A DNA stretch of 64,000 bases from Mactromeris polynyma (taxonomy: Eukaryota > Mollusca > Bivalvia > Venerida > Mactridae): the NCBI GenBank assembly GCA_032209605.1, contig JASFXZ010000009.1, positions 20,695,553-20,759,552 of the forward strand, in the 5' to 3' direction. The notes beneath the pieces are model-generated. The model was given only the letters and a program-made list of their open reading frames with translations. It had not been told where the DNA came from and searched no databases. Positions 24,801-36,300 of the stretch are shown in pieces. Each line of letters opens with the position of its first letter. Within the stretch, counting starts at the first letter, position 1. The position numbers and the translations under genes were made by a program.

Positions 24801-25095
24801 GAAAATTGCGCAGGTTAATGATTAAATATACTTGGAGTGTATGAATACAAAACCTTGACCAATGGAAAACCATTTGTGCGCAATTATACTTAAAGTAGTC
24901 ACGTAATGTAAGTTAGTTATCATTCGTCAATTAAAGTTTTTTACACAAACATAAATTAAACAAACACCCACTCAAAAACCAAACAAAGTCTCGTGTAGCA
25001 AAAACGCAGCACTTCCCGTCTATGCCGTTCAAATTCTACGTCTGCGATCGGAATTAACTGGGTCAAACGTCATATTAATGAACGTCACGAGTTTG

Positions 25096-25132
25096 TGACG
25101 TCATGACGTTAACGTCGTATCTAAGAAACGTC
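25096..25132 (+). promoter_or_regulatory. CRE-like site and conserved promoter block, upstream paralogue
   Basis: A perfect CRE palindrome TGACGTCA (25096-25103) lies about 108 bp before the proposed start codon at 25204. It is followed at 25113 by CGTCGTATCTAAG. The block and its spacing are conserved upstream of the second paralogue (33243-33280), where the palindrome reads TGATGTCA. Promoter function is inferred from this conservation. Confidence 0.5.
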
Positions 25133-25867
25133 GCGGCATACGAAAGTAATAACACAGTCTTGACAAATCCTGTTTTACATTAGCAGAAAATGCTTTCTGC
25201 AAAATGATGCAGGTTTGTGTCGGTCAATTTATTATCTACAGTTATTCAGTATATGTTCGATACTGTATCATAGTTTCGGCAGTTTTCTTTCACATTTGTA
25301 GATCGATGTTCACTAAACGGAAGGGATCTATTTATCAAAGGACAGAGTACAATAACTTGCAGAGCGGTATTAGTTACCCGCACTTTTAGTTACCATACTG
25401 CCAATAAGCGACATTACGCAATAATACATTACCATCATAGGTTCAATATCCTGGGGTTCACAATCGCCGGGCATGCTACATTTCTTTCATTGGTTATATT
25501 TATTGCGTTCTAATTATCACGACCACTTTCCCTAAAGAACAAATTACTACAGTACATGTACGCGTTAATAAAGTTTTTGATGGTTAGTGCCATCGACCTT
25601 AATGTGACGATACTCTAAAACGTGTAAGTGATTTTTTAAATATACAAAGTGATTTGGGCGGCTAGCCTAACAGACTTTTGTGGCGGTTTTTCACTGCGAA
25701 AATTTTGACAAATTTTCACTTTATTCTTTATTTTACAATAACATCATGGTATAGTATCTCTGTCGGCAAAATAAATGCCCGTATTTCAATTTTATGCTGC
25801 TGTTGCATTTTCATCTGTCAAAAACATAGTTTCGATCGTAGGTTGGTGGTTTACAATTACATACATT

Positions 25868-26365
25868 TACTTCTCTCCATACCATTCGTTGTAGTTTAAT
25901 GCGCAAAATATTTATGCATACATGTTTCAAGTGGTGTAACATTACAAAAGGAAAACTGTAATCTCCAGTACATGAATAATAACAACAAAATGATGTAGTT
26001 TTTATTAAAAATAAGGTACAAAAAATGTATTTGCTTTAGCTATCTGAATAACAACTAAGTTGTTATGTTTCAAATTCAAATATCTCTTTCAGGATCATGA
26101 TAACTATTAGTGACAAAAACATCATATTTGCACGCAACGATCAAAGATTTGCAATCTCATTGCTTAATTTTCAAATAATACCGACCATCAGTTCAGAGGA
26201 TATAATATTCGCTGAAGACATATCATGCTTACTCGCATTACAGTATTATGTAAAGATATTTGTTACTTTCTATACCATTCGTTGTAACTAGAACACACAC
26301 GTGTACGGACCCTGGTTGTAACATATATCATATAGATGCATGTCTATGTTTCAAGTGGTCTCTAT
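25868..26365. repeat. Short duplicated segments in intron 1 of the upstream paralogue
   Basis: ATACCATTCGTTGTA followed downstream by CATGTTTCAAGTGGT occurs at about 25878-25935 and again at about 26272-26360. This is a diverged local duplication, with nothing coding. Confidence 0.4.
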
Positions 26366-26859
26366 TGCTTTCTAATAGAAATTATAATGACATTGACCAA
26401 TACATATTAAAATACTAATAAGGGATGAACATGTATTTTTGATGATGGAGTGCAATTAGTTTATATCATCGTCATATGTGCATTGATAATTATATCTAAT
26501 CGATAGTAAATATTATGTATAATATTTAATTAAGTTCAACTGTTACAGATTCAAGAAGTATATTGTCACACTATAATTAACCTCACCAATAGGCATCTTC
26601 CATATGTATCTCAATGCTTTTCTATAAAAAGTCACATTTCCCCCTAATTCGTCCATATAAATGAACTCGATGTTAATTAGCTTGTATAATCGCTGCAGTA
26701 TTTGTATTTGTATTACTGTGTTTATGAGGTCGCCCGTTGAAACCAAAGGGGGAAATTTACCTGCCAGTAGAGCAGTATAGGTCAAACAGACAATTTTTGA
26801 AGCCAGATACGGTCACTGCACAGTGCCAATGAGACCCATCGTACAGTTACCATTTTCCT

Positions 26860-27035
26860 GGCACCTAACCAGTACTTTCCTGGAATCTACCCAGTACTTT
26901 CCTAGTTACATGCCAGTACTATGTTAGGTGGGAAACACTGAAAAGCATTTCTGTTTTATCCGGCGAGACGAGGGATTGAACCCACGACCTTCGGATTCGT
27001 AGTCAGCAGCGTTAACCACTGAGCCACAGGGCCAC
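26860..27035 (-). mobile_element. tRNA-derived SINE, GGCTCAGTGGTTA family, copy 2
   Basis: The minus strand shows A box TGGCTCAGTGGTTAACGCTG and B box GGGTTCAATCCC, followed by GTACTGGCATGTAACTAGG. Close to the copy at 5030-5405. Located in intron 1 of the upstream PH-like gene. Confidence 0.7.
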
Positions 27036-28149
27036 CTACATAATCGCTGCATCCGGGGTTATCACCTTTTATAATCAGATGTCATCCTGCGCGCGCATTG
27101 TTGGATACCGATCATGCGTACACCGCAATATCTAGAGTATTCGAAATTATAGAAAAAATTGACACTTTTTAACAAAAATCGTAAAAAATGAAAGCATAAG
27201 AGAGCGCACATATTAAATCTAAAAAGTGCGTTCGAAAGTACACATTTTGAACTTTAATATATCTCTGCAAACAGTATCTACCTCTTTTGGAAAATATTTA
27301 ACTTCAGAGATATTGTTTTAGCCCCTTCTTATTTCAATATAAAAAAGTGACTTTAAAAACTCAAAAAAGGAAAGTGAAGTCGAAATTACAGCAACATAAT
27401 ATTTACACCATCGTAAAGTGAAAGCTTTGATCTCTAACATTTGTTTGCACATGAAAGATACCTTTTAGATATTTTTATTTATCGCGATTTGAAAATATAT
27501 TCCTTCTATAATTCTATAGGAAGTTGGTCTGTCCACAGTGACGCGAAAGTTGGGTATGGGTCTTTGTTTTCATTGCAATTCGAAAACGATGTTATCTAAC
27601 GTTATATGTTTGTTTTTACCACAGAGCTAATGGAAAAAATACTGGTACCATGATATAGAAATACAGTAGTTCATATGATAATGTCACTAGATCTACACAG
27701 AGCAAGCAAATCCACAATTTAGCTATATGCAGCCCCAGGTCTTTAGCGCTAACAGCGCTTTGATTAAACATGGCCCCACCTATGTCACGGTCACCCAGCA
27801 TAAAATCAGTCCACCATTTTGTTCAACTAGTATACGATTATTCGAATTAATCAAAGCAGACAAACCACACCTGGAGGTAGTTCGGTCAGTTTGATTAACC
27901 AGTTTAAGATTTGTAATAAACAAATACAGAAACTTGTTTTAGTGGAAAACCAGTTGGTTAAAACAAATGAAAGGTTTGACAAACCAGTTTTGGATTCAAA
28001 CCACTTTGGTACAAACAAATTCGCCCTATCAGATACCCCCGTGTTTTCATTCTTTATCATTTACCTTGACATTGTTAATTTAAATAAGAGACAACGTTTT
28101 GTTGAGGTTTTTTTTCAATGTGGCGTTTAGCGCAATACATTGCTTAAAC

Positions 28150-28266
28150 TTATTAATGTTTACATCGATTGTGAAACTATTTATCACAACTGATATTAAT
28201 ATTTCCCCGAAGACTGCTTCCTGGGTTACAAACCTCACACCTGATTCCGGGCTTGCAATGTTCGCG
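28150..28266 (-). mobile_element. Partial SINE (related to 41640 and 57045 copies)
   Basis: Shares the GATTGTGAAACTA start and the CTTCCTGGGT / AACCTCACACC arrangement seen in the SINE-like segments at 41640-41835 and 57045-57240. It lacks a recognisable tRNA head. Confidence 0.35.
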
Positions 28267-31200
28267 ACTCAACCACGCCTACGGTAATATGCAATAATTA
28301 ATCTTTGTCATATAACAATTATCTTCTCAGCTATAATAGCATCATGAGATACTAAACTTATATCTTGGATTCTGCCAACCCCTTCTCTCAAGTGTTACCA
28401 TCTAGACTTTAATTTTCTTGTCGTTATTTTTTCTTGTCGTCCCATTCTGCTCAGTTTTAGTTCATACCCACTTTTCATTCTCTATGTTACTTCATGTGCT
28501 GCAAAAGTTTTGGAAGGCGCTGTGCTCGATTATGTACATTTGCTGCTCTTTCTCATTGAAATAAAAGTTATAAAAACACGAAATGCATTTTCCAGTCAGA
28601 CGAGCCAACGTTACAGACGGTACTTATAGAAAGGTACGGTATATACGAGTCCCTTGTCGTTGAAGGAAGATTTGTTTTCCTCGTTGAAGATCAAGCAGCC
28701 AAACTGGTCTGTCTGGGACTCGGATCTGAGTGTTTGGTGATGGCAAACATTGTCTTCACTGGTACCAGCATGGACTATGATCTACAGTCTCTTGTACCAT
28801 TATCTGTGTTGTCGATATCTCATCAAAGTTCAAGTCAAACACTAGAGGTAATATACATATCATTATTTACCAAATTCATAATAGAATTTAATGTTTATAT
28901 ACTTGTTGTTGTAACCAAAAGGGCATTACATCAATGACATATCATATAAATGTTAATGTAAGTCAAGCCGTTTCGTTATTTTGATATTAACAATTTTCAA
29001 TACAATGTAGAGGTTGTGGTCGGTCCGTAATACAATGCAATACAATAAAGGACTCACCAACAGTATAAGATCACATCTTGGGTGGTAAATAGAGCAGCTA
29101 TAACTCGAGCTAGTGTTAGGGTGAGGCGTTCGCTTCCTGTTCTGCAACGATGTCTGGATCTGGGAAGTCGTCATGCGTCACTAGTCCCAGACTGGTTCTG
29201 AAGCGGAAGTGGCGAAATGAACGGAAATGATCCCAAATCTCCACAACAATCTCTTCAGATTAGAAAAATGGCGATGCAAATATCATGTTTTGCTGAGAAG
29301 TTGTTTCTCCAGTGCAACCTGTCTACAGCAGCCCTATGTTGAGCAACAACGTCTCATCAACAACATCATAATGTTTCCGTTGTACAAATAACTTACAACT
29401 AAATGCTACTGAAGCAAAAACCACTTACCAACAACCGAAAGCTGCGTCTCCGAAAGGTTGTTATTCTAGACAAGAGGAACTATATATTAATTCATGTCTC
29501 CCGGTGTATTTCAGGTTAGAAGTGAAGTCGCACATACCCAGATGTTCCAGTTGTGTTCTTGTGCACACAAAACTGAAGTATGGGATATGTTCACATCGAC
29601 AATAAACAAGTTGTATCAACCAGAGACAGACGATGGATGTGTATCAGCAACTCTGAAGAAGCATGTTAGTAGTCCAAAGTCTAGCGTTCAATTGGTCTCT
29701 TCAGAATACCGAAGTCGAATTCAAGCCGAACGTTACATCCGAAGAGCGCCTTTGCTCCTCTGACAGTTGTATTCTACAAACATATCCGAAAGTTAACGAA
29801 TTCGAATGCAAGCCGAAGTTTACATCCGGAGAACGCCGTTGGTCTTCCGACAGTTGTATTCTACGAAAATATCCGAAAGTTTCCGAATTCAAATTCAAGC
29901 CGAAGTTTACATCCGGAGAACGCCGTTGGTTCTCTGACAGTTGTATTCTACGAAAATATCCGAAAGTTTCCGAATTCAAATTCAAGCCGAAGTTTACATC
30001 CGGAGAACGCCGTTGGTCCTCCGACAGTTGTATTCTACAAACATACCTTAAGTCTACAGAGTTCGAGTTGCAGCCAAAGTTTACATCCGATGACCTCCTT
30101 TGTGCTATTCAACGACAATATCCGAAGATGACCGAAAGCAGCGTTTCGCTTCATGCTAAGTTACCATCACAAGTTACTGCAAGGTTTCCGGACACTTCTG
30201 TCAAGTTCCACAGCGCTGACTGTCTAGATATTGAGTTTGACAATTTCGTGAATGATGTATTAGTGTCGATATTGGACGTGAGTGACAGTAATGTGTCAAA
30301 CAATGACAGTATATCATCGCCTGATATTGTACTAAATGAAGAAAACCAGAAATCTGAAAACAGATTCATTAAGTTCTTTCGACGAATTTTTCTATGTTGT
30401 TTCGGGAGAAAGTAGATATTTGTGCGAGTTTTGTCATTTATTTATAAAACAGAAATACATCAAAATTTTGTTTGATATTTATTTTCTAGATCCAACATTA
30501 CAACCAATGATTGATAATGAAAGGACTTCTTGTTTTGTATCACGATTTGCAATTCTTTCAGCAGAAGTACAGTAATGAAACTGAAACGGTAATGGCACCT
30601 GACTTCCAATGACGATCAGTTTGCTACGAATTTCTATAAGAATTCGAATACGCATGATAAACACCAATACATTATCATTAATAGAAGTTGATATTTGCTA
30701 TTTGTCATAATAACTATAATCATTATCATAAACGGTATGGAATATAAATATGGATTGAATAACTCATTAATTCTAGGTTATCAAATATATACCAATAATT
30801 AGGGTGATAAAATGCGTAATATATTCATAAGAATAAATAATATATAAATAGTGAAATAAAAATATAGTAGCATGTTGTACAATGCCATACTGTTCAAGTT
30901 TATGCCTCGAAATTATCTTACAGAGTAGTTGACCCTTTTTAAACTTTATTAACACCTAACCTTAAAAGAACCCAAATTGAATGCAACAACGCATTCCATA
31001 TTTACCCCTGCATTTAAGACCAATCACATATTGTATATGAAGCGCGTTGTTTAATCAGATGCAACAAATTATACGATTTGATTGGTTCATATTTTAAGCG
31101 GAGGGGCACCAAACGGGGTGTCTCGAAAAGATAGCGTACCCTCTGACGAAAACAGAGTTCGAAACAGAGCGATTCTTTCTATCATACGCAAGTCGTCTTT

Positions 31201-31455
31201 TTTAAAGATATTTCCTGTTTCAAATATTTCGATACCCTAAAACCTGTTTTCTTTCAAAACTAGACGACTTAATGATATAACAAAGTTTCACTTTTGCACT
31301 TTGTTGTTTACAGTGACGATGGACCATTTCTCCTGTATGTACTAGCTCCAACACTACACACGACTTCACAGAAATCATCCAGCATTATGTAAACTACCAT
31401 GTAACATTTAACTTGAAAATTCGTATTAGAAAATAGACAAAGAATCTTTAAAACC

Positions 31456-31926
31456 GTGCCACACAAAGTTATTTATCTAAATACAACTATAACAGCAACA
31501 TCTGAAAGGATCACCATAAAAATATCGCGTAATGTGAATAAATTTTCATCTCCTTTGACTAAAGCTCCAAAGGTGTCTACGCCAATGAGAGACGTTCATC
31601 AATCAATAGAAAATGATTCTGACGACGACACCGACTTTACTCTCAGTGCGTGTTTTGAAGATATTACTTTATTCGAGAAATCGACCGAAGTTCAAACTGA
31701 TCCGTGTATGATAATAAGAAAAGACACGATAGAAGAAAGTGCCATAGCAACAACAGAGAACATGGTTACACAAATCCCATACGTTTTGGATTATCTGAAA
31801 TCCAAAGGACAAATTGAAACATATTTGAAGTTTACCACTTTGCTGGCGAATAGAAAACTTCCTTTGTCAACCAGTGCATATCAGACTAATTATAAATCGA
31901 TTAAATTATTTGTCGACATCTTCTAA
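31456..31926 (+). CDS. Orphan open frame between the paralogues, possibly a relic
   Basis: A 156-codon open frame. It opens at a GTG, and the first ATG is at 31585, which would give 113 aa. The product is not recognised. The N-terminal half is Thr/Ser/Lys-rich with an acidic stretch (SDDDTDFTLS). The C-terminal half looks like a helical segment (YVLDYLKSKGQIETYLKF). This layout resembles the N-terminal part of uncharacterised transposon-associated proteins in invertebrate genomes, but that is an impression only. It lies outside the duplicated block and has no matching exon nearby. It could be a terminal exon, a transposon fragment or chance. Confidence 0.3.
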   Translation: MPHKVIYLNTTITATSERITIKISRNVNKFSSPLTKAPKVSTPMRDVHQSIENDSDDDTDFTLSACFEDITLFEKSTEVQTDPCMIIRKDTIEESAIATTENMVTQIPYVLDYLKSKGQIETYLKFTTLLANRKLPLSTSAYQTNYKSIKLFVDIF

Positions 31927-32119
31927 AATGCGTTCATGCACTTGTACGACATTGTTTATATATTTTTCATTAATTCTAACCGCCTTTGCCATTATTTTTA
32001 CAATGCAAACTGTTGAAATCATTGTTTGCACATCGCTATAAAGAATCGAACCAATCGCAACCAACGTTCTAATCACAGTCTGCCTGATGGCAATAATGTG
32101 TACACTTACGTTAATGCGG

Positions 32120-32352
32120 GTGCCCTATATTTTAAGTAAGTTTCAACGAAAATCATATCATTCCTACATAAAGTGTTATTAGCGCAGAATAATTCAGGTG
32201 CCCTATACTTTAAGTAAGTGTTCAACGAAAATCATATCATTCCTACATAAAGTGTTATTAGCGCAGAATAATTCAGGTGCCCTATATTTTAAGTAAGTTT
32301 CAACGAAAATTACATCATTCCTACATAAAGTGATTTTAGTGCAGAATATTTA
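32120..32352. repeat. Three tandem copies of a ~79-bp unit
   Basis: Units beginning GTGCCCTATAYTTTAAGTAA at about 32120, 32198 and 32278, each ending near GCGCAGAATAATTCAG. The third copy is truncated and diverged. Non-coding. Confidence 0.85.
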
Positions 32353-33242
32353 AAATGCACTTAATTTATGCATTTTTCCATTTAAGTGGGAAAAAATCGT
32401 CGGTTATTGTGGACAGTTGACACAAAATCCGCCAACATGACAAGTGATTTTCGACCCTCTTGGATAGTTTACCAACATCCAAAGTGCCGAGTTCGACGCT
32501 AATTTCTATCTTCAAAACATAAATTACCATATGCTTACCTTCTGTTGTCGTGAAACCTATCGAAATCCTCAATATGCTGACCAATTAAGAATGCATATGG
32601 TAAAAATCACAACAATCTAATCGATACATCCGATACTATATAATCGTTTATACACTGCTAGAGTTATGATGGTCTCTCGTACGCATAAACTATAATATCG
32701 TGTAACTATATGTAATACATAATGTAAAATAATGTTTATATAGTTTCAATAAGCTGTTGACATTTTGGTGTAAAACAGTCGATAATGGTGGTATTATAAC
32801 GTATGTATACCTCATGCACTTGTAATAACTTGATCAGATCCGTTTTATATTATTATCGCAATATAACATGTGCTTTCGTCGGAAAGAACTTTCGTGAACA
32901 TAACTTAACAAGTCGACCGACATATATTTCGTCATCAAGTTTGAGTGATGCCTGAGAGAAATAGCAGAACTCAGAATATACGTAAATTCAAACTTCGGTG
33001 AGTAGGAGAGCTACTATCACTAGAACTTCATATAATTAAGTATAAAGCAATGATTACTTCAGGATTACGCAGAAATACGCGTGTATATAACACAATTATG
33101 TTCGATAAATATGTTATAGATATAACCATGCATACATTCAAACCATCCATCTTATCAAGCGAACATACAAATTCTACATCGCCGACCGGAATTGTCCGGG
33201 TCAGACGCCACCCATATGTACTCGTACGTCATGTAGGCTTTG

Positions 33243-33280
33243 TGATGTCATTGCGTTGAACGTCGTATCTAAGGAACGTC
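33243..33280 (+). promoter_or_regulatory. Conserved promoter block, downstream paralogue
   Basis: TGATGTCA (33243-33250, one substitution from the CRE palindrome of the other copy) lies about 99 bp before the proposed ATG at 33342. CGTCGTATCTAAG follows at 33261. Flanking sequence back to about 33150 also aligns with about 25005-25132. Confidence 0.5.
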
Positions 33281-33341
33281 ACCTCAGACTTAAGTCATAA
33301 CTTACACGACTGAATATCTTTAGAAAGTTTTATACAGAATT

Positions 33342-36300
33342 ATGCAGGTATGCTTTTGTCATTGTATTATTTACCGGTAATTGTAAATGATATAAATAAA
33401 GTTAAGTAAGCCGCAAACTATATATATATTTATTACGTGCGTGAATATCGATTTTGTAATGCAATATAATGGTTACAGTCGGACCTCGTTTATTCGACAA
33501 CCTTCTACCCGAAAACTTGGTATCATCCGAAATACATTGCAAGTCCCGATGTATCTACTAAAATTCCCCAAACCTTACATTTATGTATGGTATAAAATTC
33601 CACTCACGCTCAATATTTCGGCCACACTGGGCCTTTATCAAGAGCAAAGAACACAATTTTTCACACAATAGCTATATAGTATAGGTACTTACATTTATGT
33701 CTGAGTATAAATACGAAAATATACAGAGATCTTTATTTATAAGATTTTCAAATTTTTGATTTGGTTTTATGTTCAATAACTTAAAAACAAAGAATAAAAC
33801 ACAGTCATTGCCGTGTTATAAGACTTGAGCAAAACCAAAAAATGACCAAATAGTTACCCCCCCCCCCCCCTAAAGACTAAATCCTGGATCCGCCCCTGTT
33901 TTTAGCATTAATTAGTTATTAATAGCCAGAGGCTCGCTTCATATAATTATATTCAACTCGTATACAACAACATGCATTTAATATTCTATTTATTACATAC
34001 CCGACATAATAAGGTATAACACATTTATTAAGTTGCCTTCATTAATATTGACAGCAATTCATTAAATTATAAAATGCATTTATTTACCAGTCCGACGAGC
34101 CAACGTTACAGACGGTACTTGTAGAAAAGTACGGTATATATGAGTCCCTTGTCGTTGAAGGAAGATTTGTTTTCCTCGTTGAAGATCAAGCAGCCAAACT
34201 GGTCTGTCTGGGACTCGGATCTGAGTGTTTGGTGATGGCAAACATTGTCTTCACTGGTACCAGCATGGACTATGATCTACAGTCTCTTGTACCATTATCT
34301 GTGTTGTCGATATCTCATCAAAGTTCAAGTCAGACACTAGAGGTAATACATAATTTGTATCTTTAGAAACGTACAAAACAGGTTTTACTCAAGTTTCGTG
34401 GACTTACTTAGTGATACAAGAAAAGGACTTAACACAATATCCTATAACGTGTGTGCAACATGTACGCTATAGATCATTACAATCAACGGGTATTTTCATA
34501 TAGAACTTTGCATTTTTAAATTGGTTCGAGTAAATATATTCAAGGGCCAAACTTTTGCACAGGTGTTTACCTTGCCATATATTTAAAAAAAAACTAGATC
34601 ATTTTAACAAAACCTGCAGTCGGTTATAAATGAGATTTCAATACAGGTAGTCTGTGTTTCTTTATGTGTAATTTCGTAAGATTTCTATACCGTGCAAAAC
34701 TTTTGTCCTTGAGTGTCAATAAATATATCATTATTTACCAACGTTTATTTAAACGGCATAGAGTTTGATCTTTGATTACATCAAAGTAAATAGTTTTTAT
34801 TCTGGAAGGGTGATCCAAAATTACATGGACTCGCTTGCTCACAAAATATTGAGTTGTTAGGTGGAGCAATATATATATACCGTTTTAAATCGCATTGTAC
34901 TTTCTGTACTGGTTCCTTTTTATACCATGATGACCCGCACCCGGCTTGGTTAACTGCGCAGTTAGAAAATCTTTAGTGTAACTGGCATTATCAAACTTGC
35001 GCCAGATCTGCGTTAGTGCCGATGTTTGACCCCTGTAACTTTTTTCGCCGTGCATATCACTTACTTCATATGTTCACTGAATGTAGCGGATACACTCCGC
35101 TTTTTGTTAAAGTATAATTTGATATATAATGGAAGCATATTGGTTCTATGGGAACAATCCTGTTTATTTTGGATCATCCCTCGTACTTACAATGTACGAT
35201 GAAACCTCTCCATGGTAACAGGCTATGGCAAATGAAAATGTAAGCTGTCGCTGAGAAGTTGTGGTTCATGAGAGGTAAAATTGGAAATTGGCAACGGAAA
35301 AAAATATAATGTTGAGGAGCGTTTGTTGCTCAGAAGAGGGATGTTGTGGACATGTTGCACAGTACATCTGTCAATGTGTTATCTCCGTATGTGTTTTCAG
35401 ACAGTGGGTAATATAATAATACATGTTTTTAATAATCGTCACTATATTTCAATAGTAGAAAAATAAAAATTCTCAGTCACCCAGGGACAGAGACGAACCG
35501 CGTATACTAGGTTTTGCTGAGAAGTTGATTCTACAGTTCAACCTGTCTACAGCATATCTCTTTAGAGCAACAACGTCTCTTCAACAACATTATCATTTTC
35601 CCGTAAAAGAAATAACTTCCAATTGAACCGAATGTTGCATCCCCGAAAGGTTGTTATTCTAGACAAGAGGTAATATATATTTATACATGCCCTCCACTGT
35701 ATTTCAGGTTAAAAGTGAAGTCGCACATACCCAGATGTTCCAGTTGTGTTCTTGTGCAAACAAAACTGAACTATGGGAAATGTTCACATCGACAATAAAC
35801 AAGTTGTATCCACCAGAGACAGAAGATGGATGTATATCAGCATCTCTGAAGCCTGTTAATAGTCCAAATTCTAGCGTTCAATTGGTCTCTTCGGAATTGG
35901 AGCTCCGGCAACTGAAAGTTACACCCGAAGAGCGCCATTGGTCCTCTGACAGTTGTATTCTACGAAAAGATCCGAAAGTTACCGAATTAGAATTCCAGCC
36001 GAAGTTTACATCCGGAGAACGTAATTGGTCCTCTGACAGTTGTATTCTACGAAAAGATCCGAAAGTTAACGAATTCGAATGCAAGCCGAAGTTTACATCC
36101 GGAGAACGCCATTGGTTGTCTGACAGTGCTATTGTACGAAAATATCCGAAAGTTACCGAATTAGAATTCCAGCCGAAGTTTACATCCGGAGAACGTAATT
36201 GGTCCTCTGACAGTTGTATTCTACGAAAAGATCCGAAAGTTAACGAATTCGTATGCAAGCCGAAGTTTACATCCGGAGAACGCCATTGGTTGTCTGACAG

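Larger units (their letters stand above)
15823..25095. other. Intergenic stretch without supported genes
   Basis: No open frame here shows splice-compatible coding structure or family resemblance. The content is repeats: tRNA-derived SINEs (16165-, 18925-, 19639-, 22362-, 24605-), a foldback element (16884-18016), a MITE (20679-20920), GT-rich and ATT microsatellites (17500-17692) and a 64-bp array (23660-24290). The 5' regulatory region of the transporter presumably lies just right of 15822 but no motif could be defended. Confidence 0.5.
25204..30415 (+). pseudogene. PH-like / 29-residue-repeat protein, upstream paralogue, frameshifted
   Basis: No known protein was recognised. Exons: 25204-25212 (ATG ATG CAG, then a GT donor), 28596-28847 (84 codons, phase 0) and 29515-30415. 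The sequence matches the downstream paralogue (33342-37048) in all three exons and in the promoter. Exon 3 opens in frame, but near 29708 the segment before the repeats is 4 bases longer than in the paralogue. As it stands, translation would stop at 29763, giving about 169 aa. The next frame then stays open to 30415 and encodes four full 29-residue repeats (29732-30079), one degenerate unit, and an acidic Ser/Asp-rich tail ending in a basic segment with a Cys pair. A recent frameshift, a truncated product or a sequence error are all possible. No AATAAA follows the stop closely, unlike in the paralogue. Confidence 0.6.
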
